64,000 nucleotides of DNA, taken from NCBI GenBank assembly GCA_963665215.2, contig CAXXWW010000006.1:410287-474286 (forward strand), given 5' to 3'. How positions within the stretch are numbered: position 1 is the first letter of the stretch; every line of letters starts with the position of its first letter. Both the position numbers and the translations under genes were made by a program. The DNA is from G963665215 sp963665215 (GTDB lineage Bacteria; Chloroflexota; Dehalococcoidia; Lucifugimonadales; CAUZJF01). This document shows positions 42,928 through 50,521 of the stretch, one piece after another. A model generated the notes under the pieces. The model was not told the DNA's origin, ran no database searches, and saw only the letters and a list, made by a program, of their open reading frames with translations.

Positions 42928-44016
42928 ATGAAGCTGGGTCTTTTCATGATGCCTTTGCACCCGCCGGGAAGGGTCCACGCGGAGACGTACGAGGAAGACC
43001 TGGAGCTGATCGCATACGCCGACAAGCTCGGGTACGCTGAGGCGTGGATCGGTGAGCACTTCCTGCTCCCTTGGGAGAACATGCCCAGCCCGGACCTGTT
43101 CATCGCAAGAGCCCTGGGAGAGACGGATCAAATCACCTTCGGCACCGGGGTTGTCCTTTTGCACTTCCACAACCCGGTCCACGTGGCGCATCGCATCGCC
43201 ATGCTGGACCATCTGGCCAGGGGCAGGCTTTATTTCGGGATCGGAGCTAGTGGGACTGCCAGCGACGAGGAGTTGTTCGGCATCGATACCAGTGTCGGAA
43301 GCCTGAGGGAAAGGATGAGGGAGTCGGTCGATCTGATCGTCAGGCTCTGGGAGGAAGGGCCCTTCGACTATCAAGGCAAGTTCTTCAACCTGAGGCGGCC
43401 GGAGGACCGGTCTTACATGCACGTGGACTTTCACATGCGGCCGTACCAGAAGCCTCATCCTCCGATCGCAGTCGCAGGGGCCAGCGCCCGTTCCGAGACC
43501 CTGGAGCTGGCGGGAGAGAAAGGCTGGTTGCCCTTAAGTGGCGGTCTGGTCCATTCGACCGTCCTGACCGAGAGCTGGGGATCGGTGAAGAGGGGCGCCG
43601 AGAGAACGGGCGCAAAGACATCAAGGGGCGACTGGCGAGTCTCCAGAGAGGTGCATGTGGCAGAAAAGTCCGACGAGGCCAGGGAGGACGCGCTCAACGG
43701 TCCTTTTGCCCGGGACTTCGTTGACTACCGATTAGCTTCGTACAGACGGGGACCCCGGGGGCTCGGCACCTTCAAGTTGGACCCGGAGATGCCAGACGAG
43801 GCCATTACACCGGAGTATATGCTGGAAAATTTCTGGATCGTCGGAGACCCCGACGAGTGCGCCGACAAGATCCGCAAGCTCTACAATGACTCGGGCGGGT
43901 TCGGAACGCTCCTGATCCAGACCACCGACTGGGGGAGAGACACTGGTAAAGCGCACCGTTCCTTGGAGCTGCTAGCCAAGGAAGTCCTCCCCGCGGTCCA
44001 GGACCTCACTCCCTGA
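42928..44016 (+). CDS. Luciferase-like flavin-dependent monooxygenase (LLM family)
   Basis: 362 residues, TIM-barrel bacterial-luciferase superfamily. MKLGLFMMPLHPPG, AYADKLGYAEAWIGEHFLLP, ITFGTGVVLLHFHNPVHVAH, LDHLARGRLYFGIGASGTAS, PPIAVAGASARSETLELAGE and WIVGDPDECADKIRKLY are the family blocks. The E-H pair in IGEHF and the GIGxS loop fit FMN or F420 binding. GGAGGACAG precedes the ATG. It probably oxidises a small organic substrate such as a recalcitrant carboxylate; the exact substrate is unknown. Not in an obvious operon. Confidence 0.88.
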   Translation: MKLGLFMMPLHPPGRVHAETYEEDLELIAYADKLGYAEAWIGEHFLLPWENMPSPDLFIARALGETDQITFGTGVVLLHFHNPVHVAHRIAMLDHLARGRLYFGIGASGTASDEELFGIDTSVGSLRERMRESVDLIVRLWEEGPFDYQGKFFNLRRPEDRSYMHVDFHMRPYQKPHPPIAVAGASARSETLELAGEKGWLPLSGGLVHSTVLTESWGSVKRGAERTGAKTSRGDWRVSREVHVAEKSDEAREDALNGPFARDFVDYRLASYRRGPRGLGTFKLDPEMPDEAITPEYMLENFWIVGDPDECADKIRKLYNDSGGFGTLLIQTTDWGRDTGKAHRSLELLAKEVLPAVQDLTP

Positions 44017-44286
44017 CGAAACCGCCTGAGGTTCCATCCGCGAACTGCGTGGCGCTGCCGTCCGCATTGATGCGGTATAGGCCGTCCGTGCCCGTGCCTC
44101 GGCGGCCGACATAGAGCAAGCCATCTATAGGGTTATAGTGTGCCGCCTGGTCGCCGGAAAAGTTAACTGTACGTGTCAGGCTCCAGTTCACCTCCACGAT
44201 GTTGATGCCGGCCTGGGCAGCCATAGCAGATGGGGTGAGCCCCAGAAGTATTGCCAATATAGGGAAAAGGTACTGAATCGCATGGG
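44006..44286 (-). pseudogene. N-terminal fragment of a secreted repeat protein
   Basis: ILAILLGLTPSAMAAQAGIN is a signal peptide with an AMA cleavage site; then AAHYNPIDGLLYVGRRGTGT, DGLYRINADGSATQFADGTS looks like one blade of a beta-propeller. The expected ATG (MRFST, about 44286) is one base out of frame at a TTTT run. The protein ends after only about 80 residues, overlapping the monooxygenase 3' end by 11 bp. Truncated remnant. Confidence 0.5.
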
Positions 44287-44330
44287 TAAGTTACCCGCTG
44301 TTGATCCGTTCCAGCCGGCCATCATGCTAG

Positions 44331-45293
44331 CAGCCCGTCCGAGGATTATCTAACGGTGCTTGCGGGTCAGCGACAATGGATCGCGACAACTAATTTTGCC
44401 GGTTGCCCCGGCCGGCCCCCAGATAGCTTTGGGAATAGCGCCGTGCTCAACTACCTCGGCAAAGTTCCTGATGCGTTGGGCTGGCCCATCGACCCGTGCT
44501 TTCCTGTGCAGATTGACCCCAAAGCGGAACAGTTTGAGCAGGTTGTGGCCGGTGCAGATCAACGACCATTCGCCGTTCACCTTCTCCAGTCCCCGCAGCA
44601 GGAACTGCCGGAATCCCCGGCCCTGCTTGATCTGGCCGAATACCGGCTCCACAGTTTGCATCCGCAAAGCGTAGCGTTGCCGACCCCGCCTGGTCTGTAA
44701 CTTCCGTCGCATCCGGTCCCTGGGAGACAGATGGCTGGGTATGCGACCTCGGGGCGCGGGTGGCACAACCCGGCCGTGGCGGGTCTGCTCCGGCGCGACG
44801 AACGGGTCCACGCCCAGAGCATAAAGCTCGTCGACTGCCTTTGCCGAGTAATAGCCAGCATCGGCGGATACTTCCCTGGGGACTGCACCGACGTTGTCGA
44901 TGGTCTCCTCCATCATCGCCGCAGCCTGTTGCTTATCCGAAGTCTGGTTGGTGGCCCGCGCCGCCACGATCACCTGGTGAGCGCTGTCCACCACCGCCTG
45001 ACAGTTGTACGCTTGCAGGAAGTCCTTTCCTCCAGGTGCGGGCATGATGCGTATCGGTGAAGACTCGGTATCGGTGAAGTTACGCTGGGCCTTGTCGTCG
45101 GGCACCCCCGGGTGCTTACCACCTTCGGCCTCGGCCTGTTCGCCAGCCGCCTGCGCCTCGGCTTCCAGCGCCGCCATGGCGTCCCGTATCTTCTCCAACC
45201 GACCCTCTCGAAAGGCCAACTCCTCCGGCAACTCATCTCCACGCTTGTCTTTGCCGTACCGCCTGGGGCCAACCGTGTTTCTCGGACGGGATG
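44331..45293 (-). mobile_element. Internally deleted IS1182-family element with CTAG target duplication
   Basis: Ends CAGCCCGTCCGAGGATTAT and (reverse complement) CATCCCGTCCGAGAAACACG. CTAG flanks both sides (44327-44330, 45294-45297). Compared with the 62.5-kb copy, about 0.6 kb joining the left end to the RRYGKDKRGDE codons is missing. Size 963 bp. Confidence 0.88.
44350..45276 (-). pseudogene. IS1182-family transposase, N-terminal part deleted
   Basis: YGKDKRGDELPEELAFREGR through VSADAGYYSAKAVDELYALG (Asp) and MQTVEPVFGQIKQGRGFRQF (Glu) to SLTRKHR is nearly identical to the 62.5-kb copy, but the first 190 residues, including the first catalytic Asp (ALDGTKVKANAS), are lost. An SPI insertion within the TDTES..RIMPAPGG block is a small in-frame difference. 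Non-functional, though its ends might be moved by the intact copy. Confidence 0.9.
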
Positions 45294-45297
45294 CTAG

Positions 45298-45603
45298 TGA
45301 TACAAGCGCCAGGAACTGGCCGATGCCCAAGATCAGGATGATGCAGGAGAACGCGTCTGAGGTCCCACCTGGTGATGAACACTAACATCACGGTTGGGCT
45401 GAGCGGAGCAGGATCTGCGTTTCCTCGACCACGGGCACAGGCCCCATCGTCACAGGCCTAAAAGAAGGGTGTCCCTGATAACAACCCGGTATGGCTTGCC
45501 CTGAGGGGACACATTGCTATCTTAACGATAACGACCCGCTGCTAGACCGGTTCGAATTGTCTAGCTGACCCAATACATGCTTGATCTTCTGCTAGGGAGG
45601 ATT
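45298..45603. repeat. Spacer between IS1182 and IS256, related to 61.9-62.49 kb in inverted orientation
   Basis: The reverse complement of 61.9-62.49 kb shares blocks such as GATCAGGATGATGCAGGAGA, CGGTTGGGCTGAGCGGAG, CACATTGCTATCTTAACGAT and TGATCTTCTGCTAGGGAGGA, with deletions here. The start of the spacer encodes a gene end (RMMQENASEVPPGDEH). A hairpin GCTAGAC/GTCTAGC around a TTCGAA-containing loop lies at 45541-45565. Confidence 0.75.
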
Positions 45604-45607
45604 CTCC

Positions 45608-46394
45608 GTGGCTGGACGCACTGACCCAGAAGGTCAGGGAGGCCGGCAGGATCGTCAACGTCAGCGTGGTGGTGGCAACGGCGGTCAATGGCGAGGGCAA
45701 GCGGGAGATCATTGGGATGGACGTGACCCAGCGCAACGGGTACCAGTGAAGACGGCGCCTTCTGGCTGGCCTTCCTACGCTCGCTGTCCGCCAGGGGCCT
45801 CAGCGGGGTCGAGCTGGTGGTCTCGGACGCTCATCAGGGACTCCGCGGCGCCATCGCCGCAGTCTTCGGCGGAGCCAGCTGGCAACGGTGCCGCACCCAC
45901 TTCATGACCAACCTGCTCACTCGGGTACCCAGAAGAGTCCAACCATGGGTGGCCACCATGGTCCGCACCATCTACCAGCAACCCTCCCCCGATGAGGTAC
46001 ACGCCCAACTCGATAGGGTGACCGATCAACTCGGAGACCGGTTCCCTCAGGTGGCCTCTCTACTGGACGAGGCTGGACCCGATATCCTGGCCTTCTCCAG
46101 CTTCCCTGTCCCCCACTGGAAGAAGATCTGGTCCAACAACCCCCTGGAGCGCCTCAACAAGGAGATCAGACGTCGCACCGATGTCGTGGGCATCTTCCCT
46201 AACCGACCAGCCGTGCGTCGCCTGGTTGGCGCCGTCCTGGCTGAACAGCACGACGAATGGGCCGTCGCCCGTCGATACCTCACACCCACGGTTCTCACCT
46301 TCAATGAAGCTCTTGCAGAGGCCGAACCCGCAGAAGCGACTGCGGCTTAGACAACATCAGCAGGATGACGCACTCTTACACCACTTGACGGGAC
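45608..46394 (+). pseudogene. IS256 copy 3 remnant: 5'-truncated transposase with internal 13-bp patch
   Basis: It starts at the WLDALTQKV codons (45608) and ends with the normal EAEPAEATAA and the inverted repeat at about 46394. After ATGGACGTG (45725) a 13-bp insert (ACCCAGCGCAACG) shifts the frame and creates a TGA; from 45752 the correct frame resumes. The N-terminal 160 residues are absent, so it cannot transpose. Confidence 0.9.
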
Positions 46395-46446
46395 GTGACC
46401 CAATCAAAGACTATAGTCATTCAATCTTTGTCGAAAAGGCGCGCAT

Positions 46447-47764
46447 TTGAAGGCCAAACGAAGGGTCGGTCTGATCTACTTGCCGGTGTTGGAGGGCGTC
46501 GATCGGCGCGGCGCGTTCTGGCTGGCGTCGATGTCGGTGATGCTTTTCATCCTGCTGCTCCCAATCAACAGCTATGTCGCGGCCCTGCCGCTCGTTCGGG
46601 AGGAGTGGGGCCTTACCAATACCGAGGCGGGCGCTCTATTCTCGGCCTCTCTGGTGGGCTACGCGGTCGCCGCGCTTTTCATTGTGCCTCTGACAGACCG
46701 GCTGGGGACCAAACACATTCTTCTAGGAGCAGCGGTCGTATCTGTGGTAACTCACCTTCTTTTTCCACTGGTGGCCAACGACCTGCCATCGGGACTACTC
46801 CTAAGAGCGGCTGCCGGGGCGGGATTCGCCGGCGCTTATGTTCCGGGATCGAGGATCATAGCCGAGCGCTTTGGAGGGCGCCGTCGCGGCGCGGCCATCG
46901 GTCTCTTTACTACGGCTCAGTACAGTGCTAACGGTGCGTCGTTGGCCATCACCGGCGCTATAATGGCCGCCCTCGAGTGGCGGGGAGTCTTACGTGATCG
47001 TGGCTCTGTTCTCGACGGCCGCCCTCCCCATGGCGTACCTGCTACTGAGGGCTTCCGATAAAAGGCCCGCGCACCGCTCGTCGGGGGCGCTCGATCTGGC
47101 TGTGCTCAAAAATCCGGCCATGCAGTATCTGACCCTGGGATACTCCATTCACGCGCTACAGCTTATGGCCGTTCGAGTCTGGTTGCCCGCTTTCTTGCTG
47201 GCCGTCCTGGTCGCTGGTGGCGCCGTGAGGGAGGAGGTCGTGTCTGTAGCAGCAACCTATGCCGGCCTGGCGCTGGCCGTGGGCTCGGTCGGTCCAGTCA
47301 TGGGCGGTATCATCTCCGACGGGTTGGGTAGGGCGACGGCAGCCTCGGCCATATTGGCCCTCAGCGCGGCTTGCTCCTGGCTGATCGGCTGGACCGGTGA
47401 CCTGCCGTTGGCGGTGATAGTCGCCATCGGAGTAGTCTACGGTTGGGCCACCGCCGCGGACTCGGCTATCTACCTCACCGGCATCACCGAGACGTCCAAC
47501 CCGGCCCATCTGGGGTCTACCCTGGCCGTGCAGGCCTTCCTGGGACTGTCGGGGGGCGCGTTGGGCCCTATCGTTTTCGGCGGCGTGTTGGACCTGGCCG
47601 AGGAGACCTACCGGTGGGGGCTGGCCTTTTCGACGCTCGGCGCGATAGCTCTGGTCGCGATAGCCGGCCTCCAGAGGCTGCGCTACCTCTCCCGGACCAC
47701 CATGCTGCAAAACTCGGACCTCGGGATAAAGCAAGGAGAGCAACATGGCAACGGTGACCGTTAG
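46447..47764 (+). pseudogene. MFS transporter split by one frameshift
   Basis: Frame 1 (TTG 46447): FWLASMSVMLFILLLPINSY, EWGLTNTEAGALFSASLVGY, VPLTDRLGTKHILLGAAVVS (MFS loop 2-3 motif), ending ALEWRG. Frame 2 continues at about 46985: SYVIVALFSTAALPMAYLLL to 47764 with six more helices. One missing or extra base near 46984 separates the two halves of a 12-helix permease of about 435 residues. Substrate unknown. The downstream OsmC gene begins inside its 3' end, so they were one operon. Confidence 0.8.
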
Positions 47765-48229
47765 GAGCCTCGAGAACCTTCAGCAGGTCGTCGTAACCGA
47801 CAGCTACGCGTTCATCGTCGACGAGCCTGAGGACGACGGAGACGACCTGGGGCCGAGCGCTTACGAACTGCTCTGGCCGCCCTGGGCACCTGAACGGCGA
47901 TGACGATCCTCCTGTATTTGCGGAGGAAAGGGTGGCCGCTACGGTCGGTGAGCGTGGAGTGCAGCCACGAGCGCGTCGATCACGGGGACGGCAAGGAGAG
48001 GGGTCCCTCCAACGAAGTGATCCGCCAGCGTGTCGTTCTAGACGGCGACTTCACGGACGAGCGGAGAGACCGTGTCGCGCTTCGTTGTCCTGTTCACCGG
48101 ACTCTCGAGTCCGGCGCAACTCAGCTCATCAATACTCCAATCCTAAGGATTAATGGCGGAGATTACAGATCCACAGAGATAGGCACTTCGTCCATGCCGA
48201 AATACTCGTGCTCGACTCGGTCGTCGTAG
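47745..48229 (+). pseudogene. OsmC-like peroxiredoxin, frameshift plus stop at the first catalytic Cys
   Basis: ATG 47745: ATVTVRSLENLQQVVVTDSY, DDLGPSAYELL, then a one-base loss. In the corrected frame the sequence reads LAALGT, TGA, TAMTILLYLRRKGWPLRSVS, VECSHERV, and RVALRCPVHRTLESGAT. The family motif is LAALGTCTAMT, so TGA replaces the Cys codon of the peroxidatic Cys. The second Cys (CPVHRTL) is intact. The end near 48160 runs into the convergent phosphoesterase gene; 48229 is the formal stop. Confidence 0.85.
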
Positions 48230-48969
48230 ACCTTCACGATGCGCAGCCCAGAGGGGTCGTCGGCTACGGGAAAGCCAACCGCGCCGGAGATGACCATCAG
48301 CATGTCGCCATCGGCGCTGTAGTTGTTCCGGTGCCAGTGACCAACAAACACCCCCGACGTCTCGTGCTTCCGTAGCAGGTCAAGGATGATTTTCCGCCGC
48401 TCGCGGGGGATGATCACATTGCCGTCGTCGGGCTCGTCGGCGGATTTGCCGAACAGCGGATGGTGCATGAACACTATCGTGTGGTTGTTGTCGGGACTGT
48501 GGACGTCGAGATCTCTCCGCAGGAACTCGACCAGCGATTCCCATTCCTCCGGCACTTCGGACGGATCAAGGCAGACCGAGCTGTTCAGCACGACGAAGTG
48601 GCTTCCCCCGGCGTCGAACGAGTAGTTGTCGTGCCCGAACTTCGCGCGGTAGATACGCAGGCTTTCAGCCGTCGGCGTTGTGCCGACGTCGCAGTTGCCC
48701 GTGGTGAAGTAGATGGGAACGTTGCTAGCGAGCTGCCCGGTAATCCGCATCAGCTCGGCGTGCTGCTGATCGCTATCGGAGTCCTGCACGAGGTCGCCCG
48801 TCACGACGACGAACGCGGGCCTCAATCGGTTGGCCGCCGCGATGGCCCTTTCGTACAGTGCTGTCTCAGGGAAGGTACCGTCGCCTGGTGCCGCCCCACG
48901 CACTTCGAAGTATCCGAACTGCGGGTCGCTTAGCTGAATGAAGAAGAACGGTATTGTGCTACCCGACAT
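48163..48969 (-). CDS. Calcineurin-like metallophosphoesterase
   Basis: 268 residues from the ATG at 48969. IQLSDPQFGYFEV (DPQ in place of DxH, as in CSTP1-type enzymes), FVVVTGDLVQDSDS (GD), FTTGNCDVGTTP (GNCD instead of GNHD), TIVFMHHPLFGKSADE and VFVGHWHRNNYSADG (GHxH) supply the di-metal site in family order. The Cys in GNCD replaces the residue that usually helps catalysis, so activity may differ. The substrate is not predictable. Single gene, convergent with the OsmC relic. Confidence 0.85.
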   Translation of the reverse strand: MSGSTIPFFFIQLSDPQFGYFEVRGAAPGDGTFPETALYERAIAAANRLRPAFVVVTGDLVQDSDSDQQHAELMRITGQLASNVPIYFTTGNCDVGTTPTAESLRIYRAKFGHDNYSFDAGGSHFVVLNSSVCLDPSEVPEEWESLVEFLRRDLDVHSPDNNHTIVFMHHPLFGKSADEPDDGNVIIPRERRKIILDLLRKHETSGVFVGHWHRNNYSADGDMLMVISGAVGFPVADDPSGLRIVKVYDDRVEHEYFGMDEVPISVDL

Positions 48970-49131
48970 TTCCCACCTCGATCTGTAGGTGCCGAAAGAA
49001 CGCACGATGCATGACGATGATGACGGTACCGAGGCTGTGTAATATTTCCAATCATCTATCTAGAAGGGGGGAAGCGGATTCAGCCCGTGTCAACACTAGC
49101 GACAACTGGAGACCTGCGGGGTGCCCTTAAA

Positions 49132-50010
49132 TCAATTGTCCCGGTCAGTGTAGTTGATCCGCCTCCACACTTGGCGCGCTTCCTCCAGTCGGGCCTCACT
49201 CGCCGGCAGGCTGGGAGCGCGCACCACCGCCGACTCGATAATGCCCTCCCATTTGAGTACGTTCTTGAATACGGACCATCCCATCATACCTGGACCACCT
49301 GGGAGATAATTCATGATCGGCAAGAGCGTGCCATAAAAGAGGTCGCGGGCCTCATCCCATTTCTTCTCGGTAGCAAGCTCATGCATCTTGACCTCTTCAC
49401 GAGGCAATAGCGTGGCACATCCCGACGTAACGCCGTCGGCCCCCATCTGATAGCTGACCAGGCTCATCATATCGTGCCCACAGAGTACCGGGATATCCAG
49501 GAGTATCTTACCCTGTGTGACTTTTTCCTGTGCCCCGCTGATCTTCATTCCCACGATGTTCCCGATATCTTTGACCAGAGGCACAATGTCCTCTTCCACG
49601 GACAGCTCCTTTTGCACCCCCAGATCGTATACGACGACTGGAATGATGTCCGCGAGCCGCCGATAATACTCCATGACGTCGCCGTCCACGGGCCCCCTGG
49701 ACATCACGAAATCGGCGCCTGCATCGCGGGAGAGCCGCCCGATAGTCAGACCCTCCTCGAATGTCAGGTCGATACATCCAAAGCCCACCGGAACGCGTCC
49801 AGCCACCTGGTCTACGACAACGTCCATTATCTTCGCGCGCTCGTCCATGCTCAGGTACATTACTTCCCCAACCCTGCCCATGCCGATCACACTTGCGACC
49901 CCTCCGTCGATGATATGATCGACCAGGCGGCGCATGCTTCTTTCGTCGAATTCTCCCGACTCGGTGAACGGGGTTACAGACAGGCAGTTGGCGCCATCGA
50001 GCATTCTCAT
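49132..50010 (-). CDS. DapA/N-acetylneuraminate-lyase superfamily aldolase
   Basis: 292 residues. LDGANCLSVTPFTESGEFDE, SVIGMGRVGEVMYLSMDERA (the GxxGE loop), PVVVYDLGVQ (Tyr), NIVGMKISGAQEKV (Schiff-base Lys) and GADGVTSGCATLLPREEVKM follow the family. The Schiff-base Lys and Tyr are present. The usual T-T-G-E is R-V-G-E, so it is unlikely to be true DapA; a catabolic keto-acid aldolase or dehydratase is more likely. A cluster with lactonase and ABC transport genes is typical of scavenging heterotrophs. Confidence 0.85.
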   Translation of the reverse strand: MRMLDGANCLSVTPFTESGEFDERSMRRLVDHIIDGGVASVIGMGRVGEVMYLSMDERAKIMDVVVDQVAGRVPVGFGCIDLTFEEGLTIGRLSRDAGADFVMSRGPVDGDVMEYYRRLADIIPVVVYDLGVQKELSVEEDIVPLVKDIGNIVGMKISGAQEKVTQGKILLDIPVLCGHDMMSLVSYQMGADGVTSGCATLLPREEVKMHELATEKKWDEARDLFYGTLLPIMNYLPGGPGMMGWSVFKNVLKWEGIIESAVVRAPSLPASEARLEEARQVWRRINYTDRDN

Positions 50011-50141
50011 TTGGATTCCTCTTCTTTTCAGGCGTGGCTATTATCGAACATCCTACACTAGTTTGAGCAGCCAATCTAGCCCGGTGGGTCTGGTAGCTAC
50101 CTACGGCCCTCTTTCAGTACCTCGCTCCGCTCAATTGTGGT

Positions 50142-50224
50142 TCGACGGGCTCACCACGAACGGGAAACCGCACACCCGTTCGTCACTTCGACGGGCTCAG
50201 CACAGGCTCTGAGCCTGTCGAAGG
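50142..50224. repeat. REP-like palindromic repeat cluster
   Basis: TTCGACGGGCTCACCACGAA, then TTCGACGGGCTCAG and its inverted partner CTGAGCCTGTCGAA around CACAGGCT (50186-50223) form a strong hairpin. This TTCGACRGGCTCA motif is widespread as an intergenic repeat in several bacterial groups. The rest of 50011-50273 has no gene. Confidence 0.65.
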
Positions 50225-50273
50225 ACCCTCTGCCGTGACTTTGAAAAGGGCCCTGCCAGCGCAATTTCCGACA

Positions 50274-50302
50274 TTGGCACGGAGTCCACTTTCGTGTATA
50301 AT
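50274..50302 (+). promoter_or_regulatory. Sigma-70-type promoter for the transport operon
   Basis: TTGGCA (50274-50279), a 17-bp spacer, TATAAT (50297-50302): an almost ideal sigma-70-like promoter. The predicted transcript starts near 50309, leaving a leader of about 210 nt before the lipoprotein ATG. Confidence 0.7.
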
Positions 50303-50521
50303 GGCACGGAATTTCTTAATGCCACCCGAGCCCTGTTTAGCTACAAAGACCAGTGGGGTGTTCCTCACGGAGTCGTCCGTATCTGGCGCCGCTATAAGAT
50401 AAGGCCATCGAGACCGATCAGGCCGGGGTCCTAAATCCCCACCTGGACGGGGGTAAGTTACAAGAGGGTGTTCGGAATGCGTAGCGCGGCAGACCCTAGT
50501 GGTCCAACTCCCAGGAGGAGA

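Noticed and set aside
47880..47890. Selenocysteine at the OsmC TGA
   Set aside because: A separate one-base loss just upstream already breaks the frame, and no downstream SECIS-like hairpin was evident. Decay is simpler.
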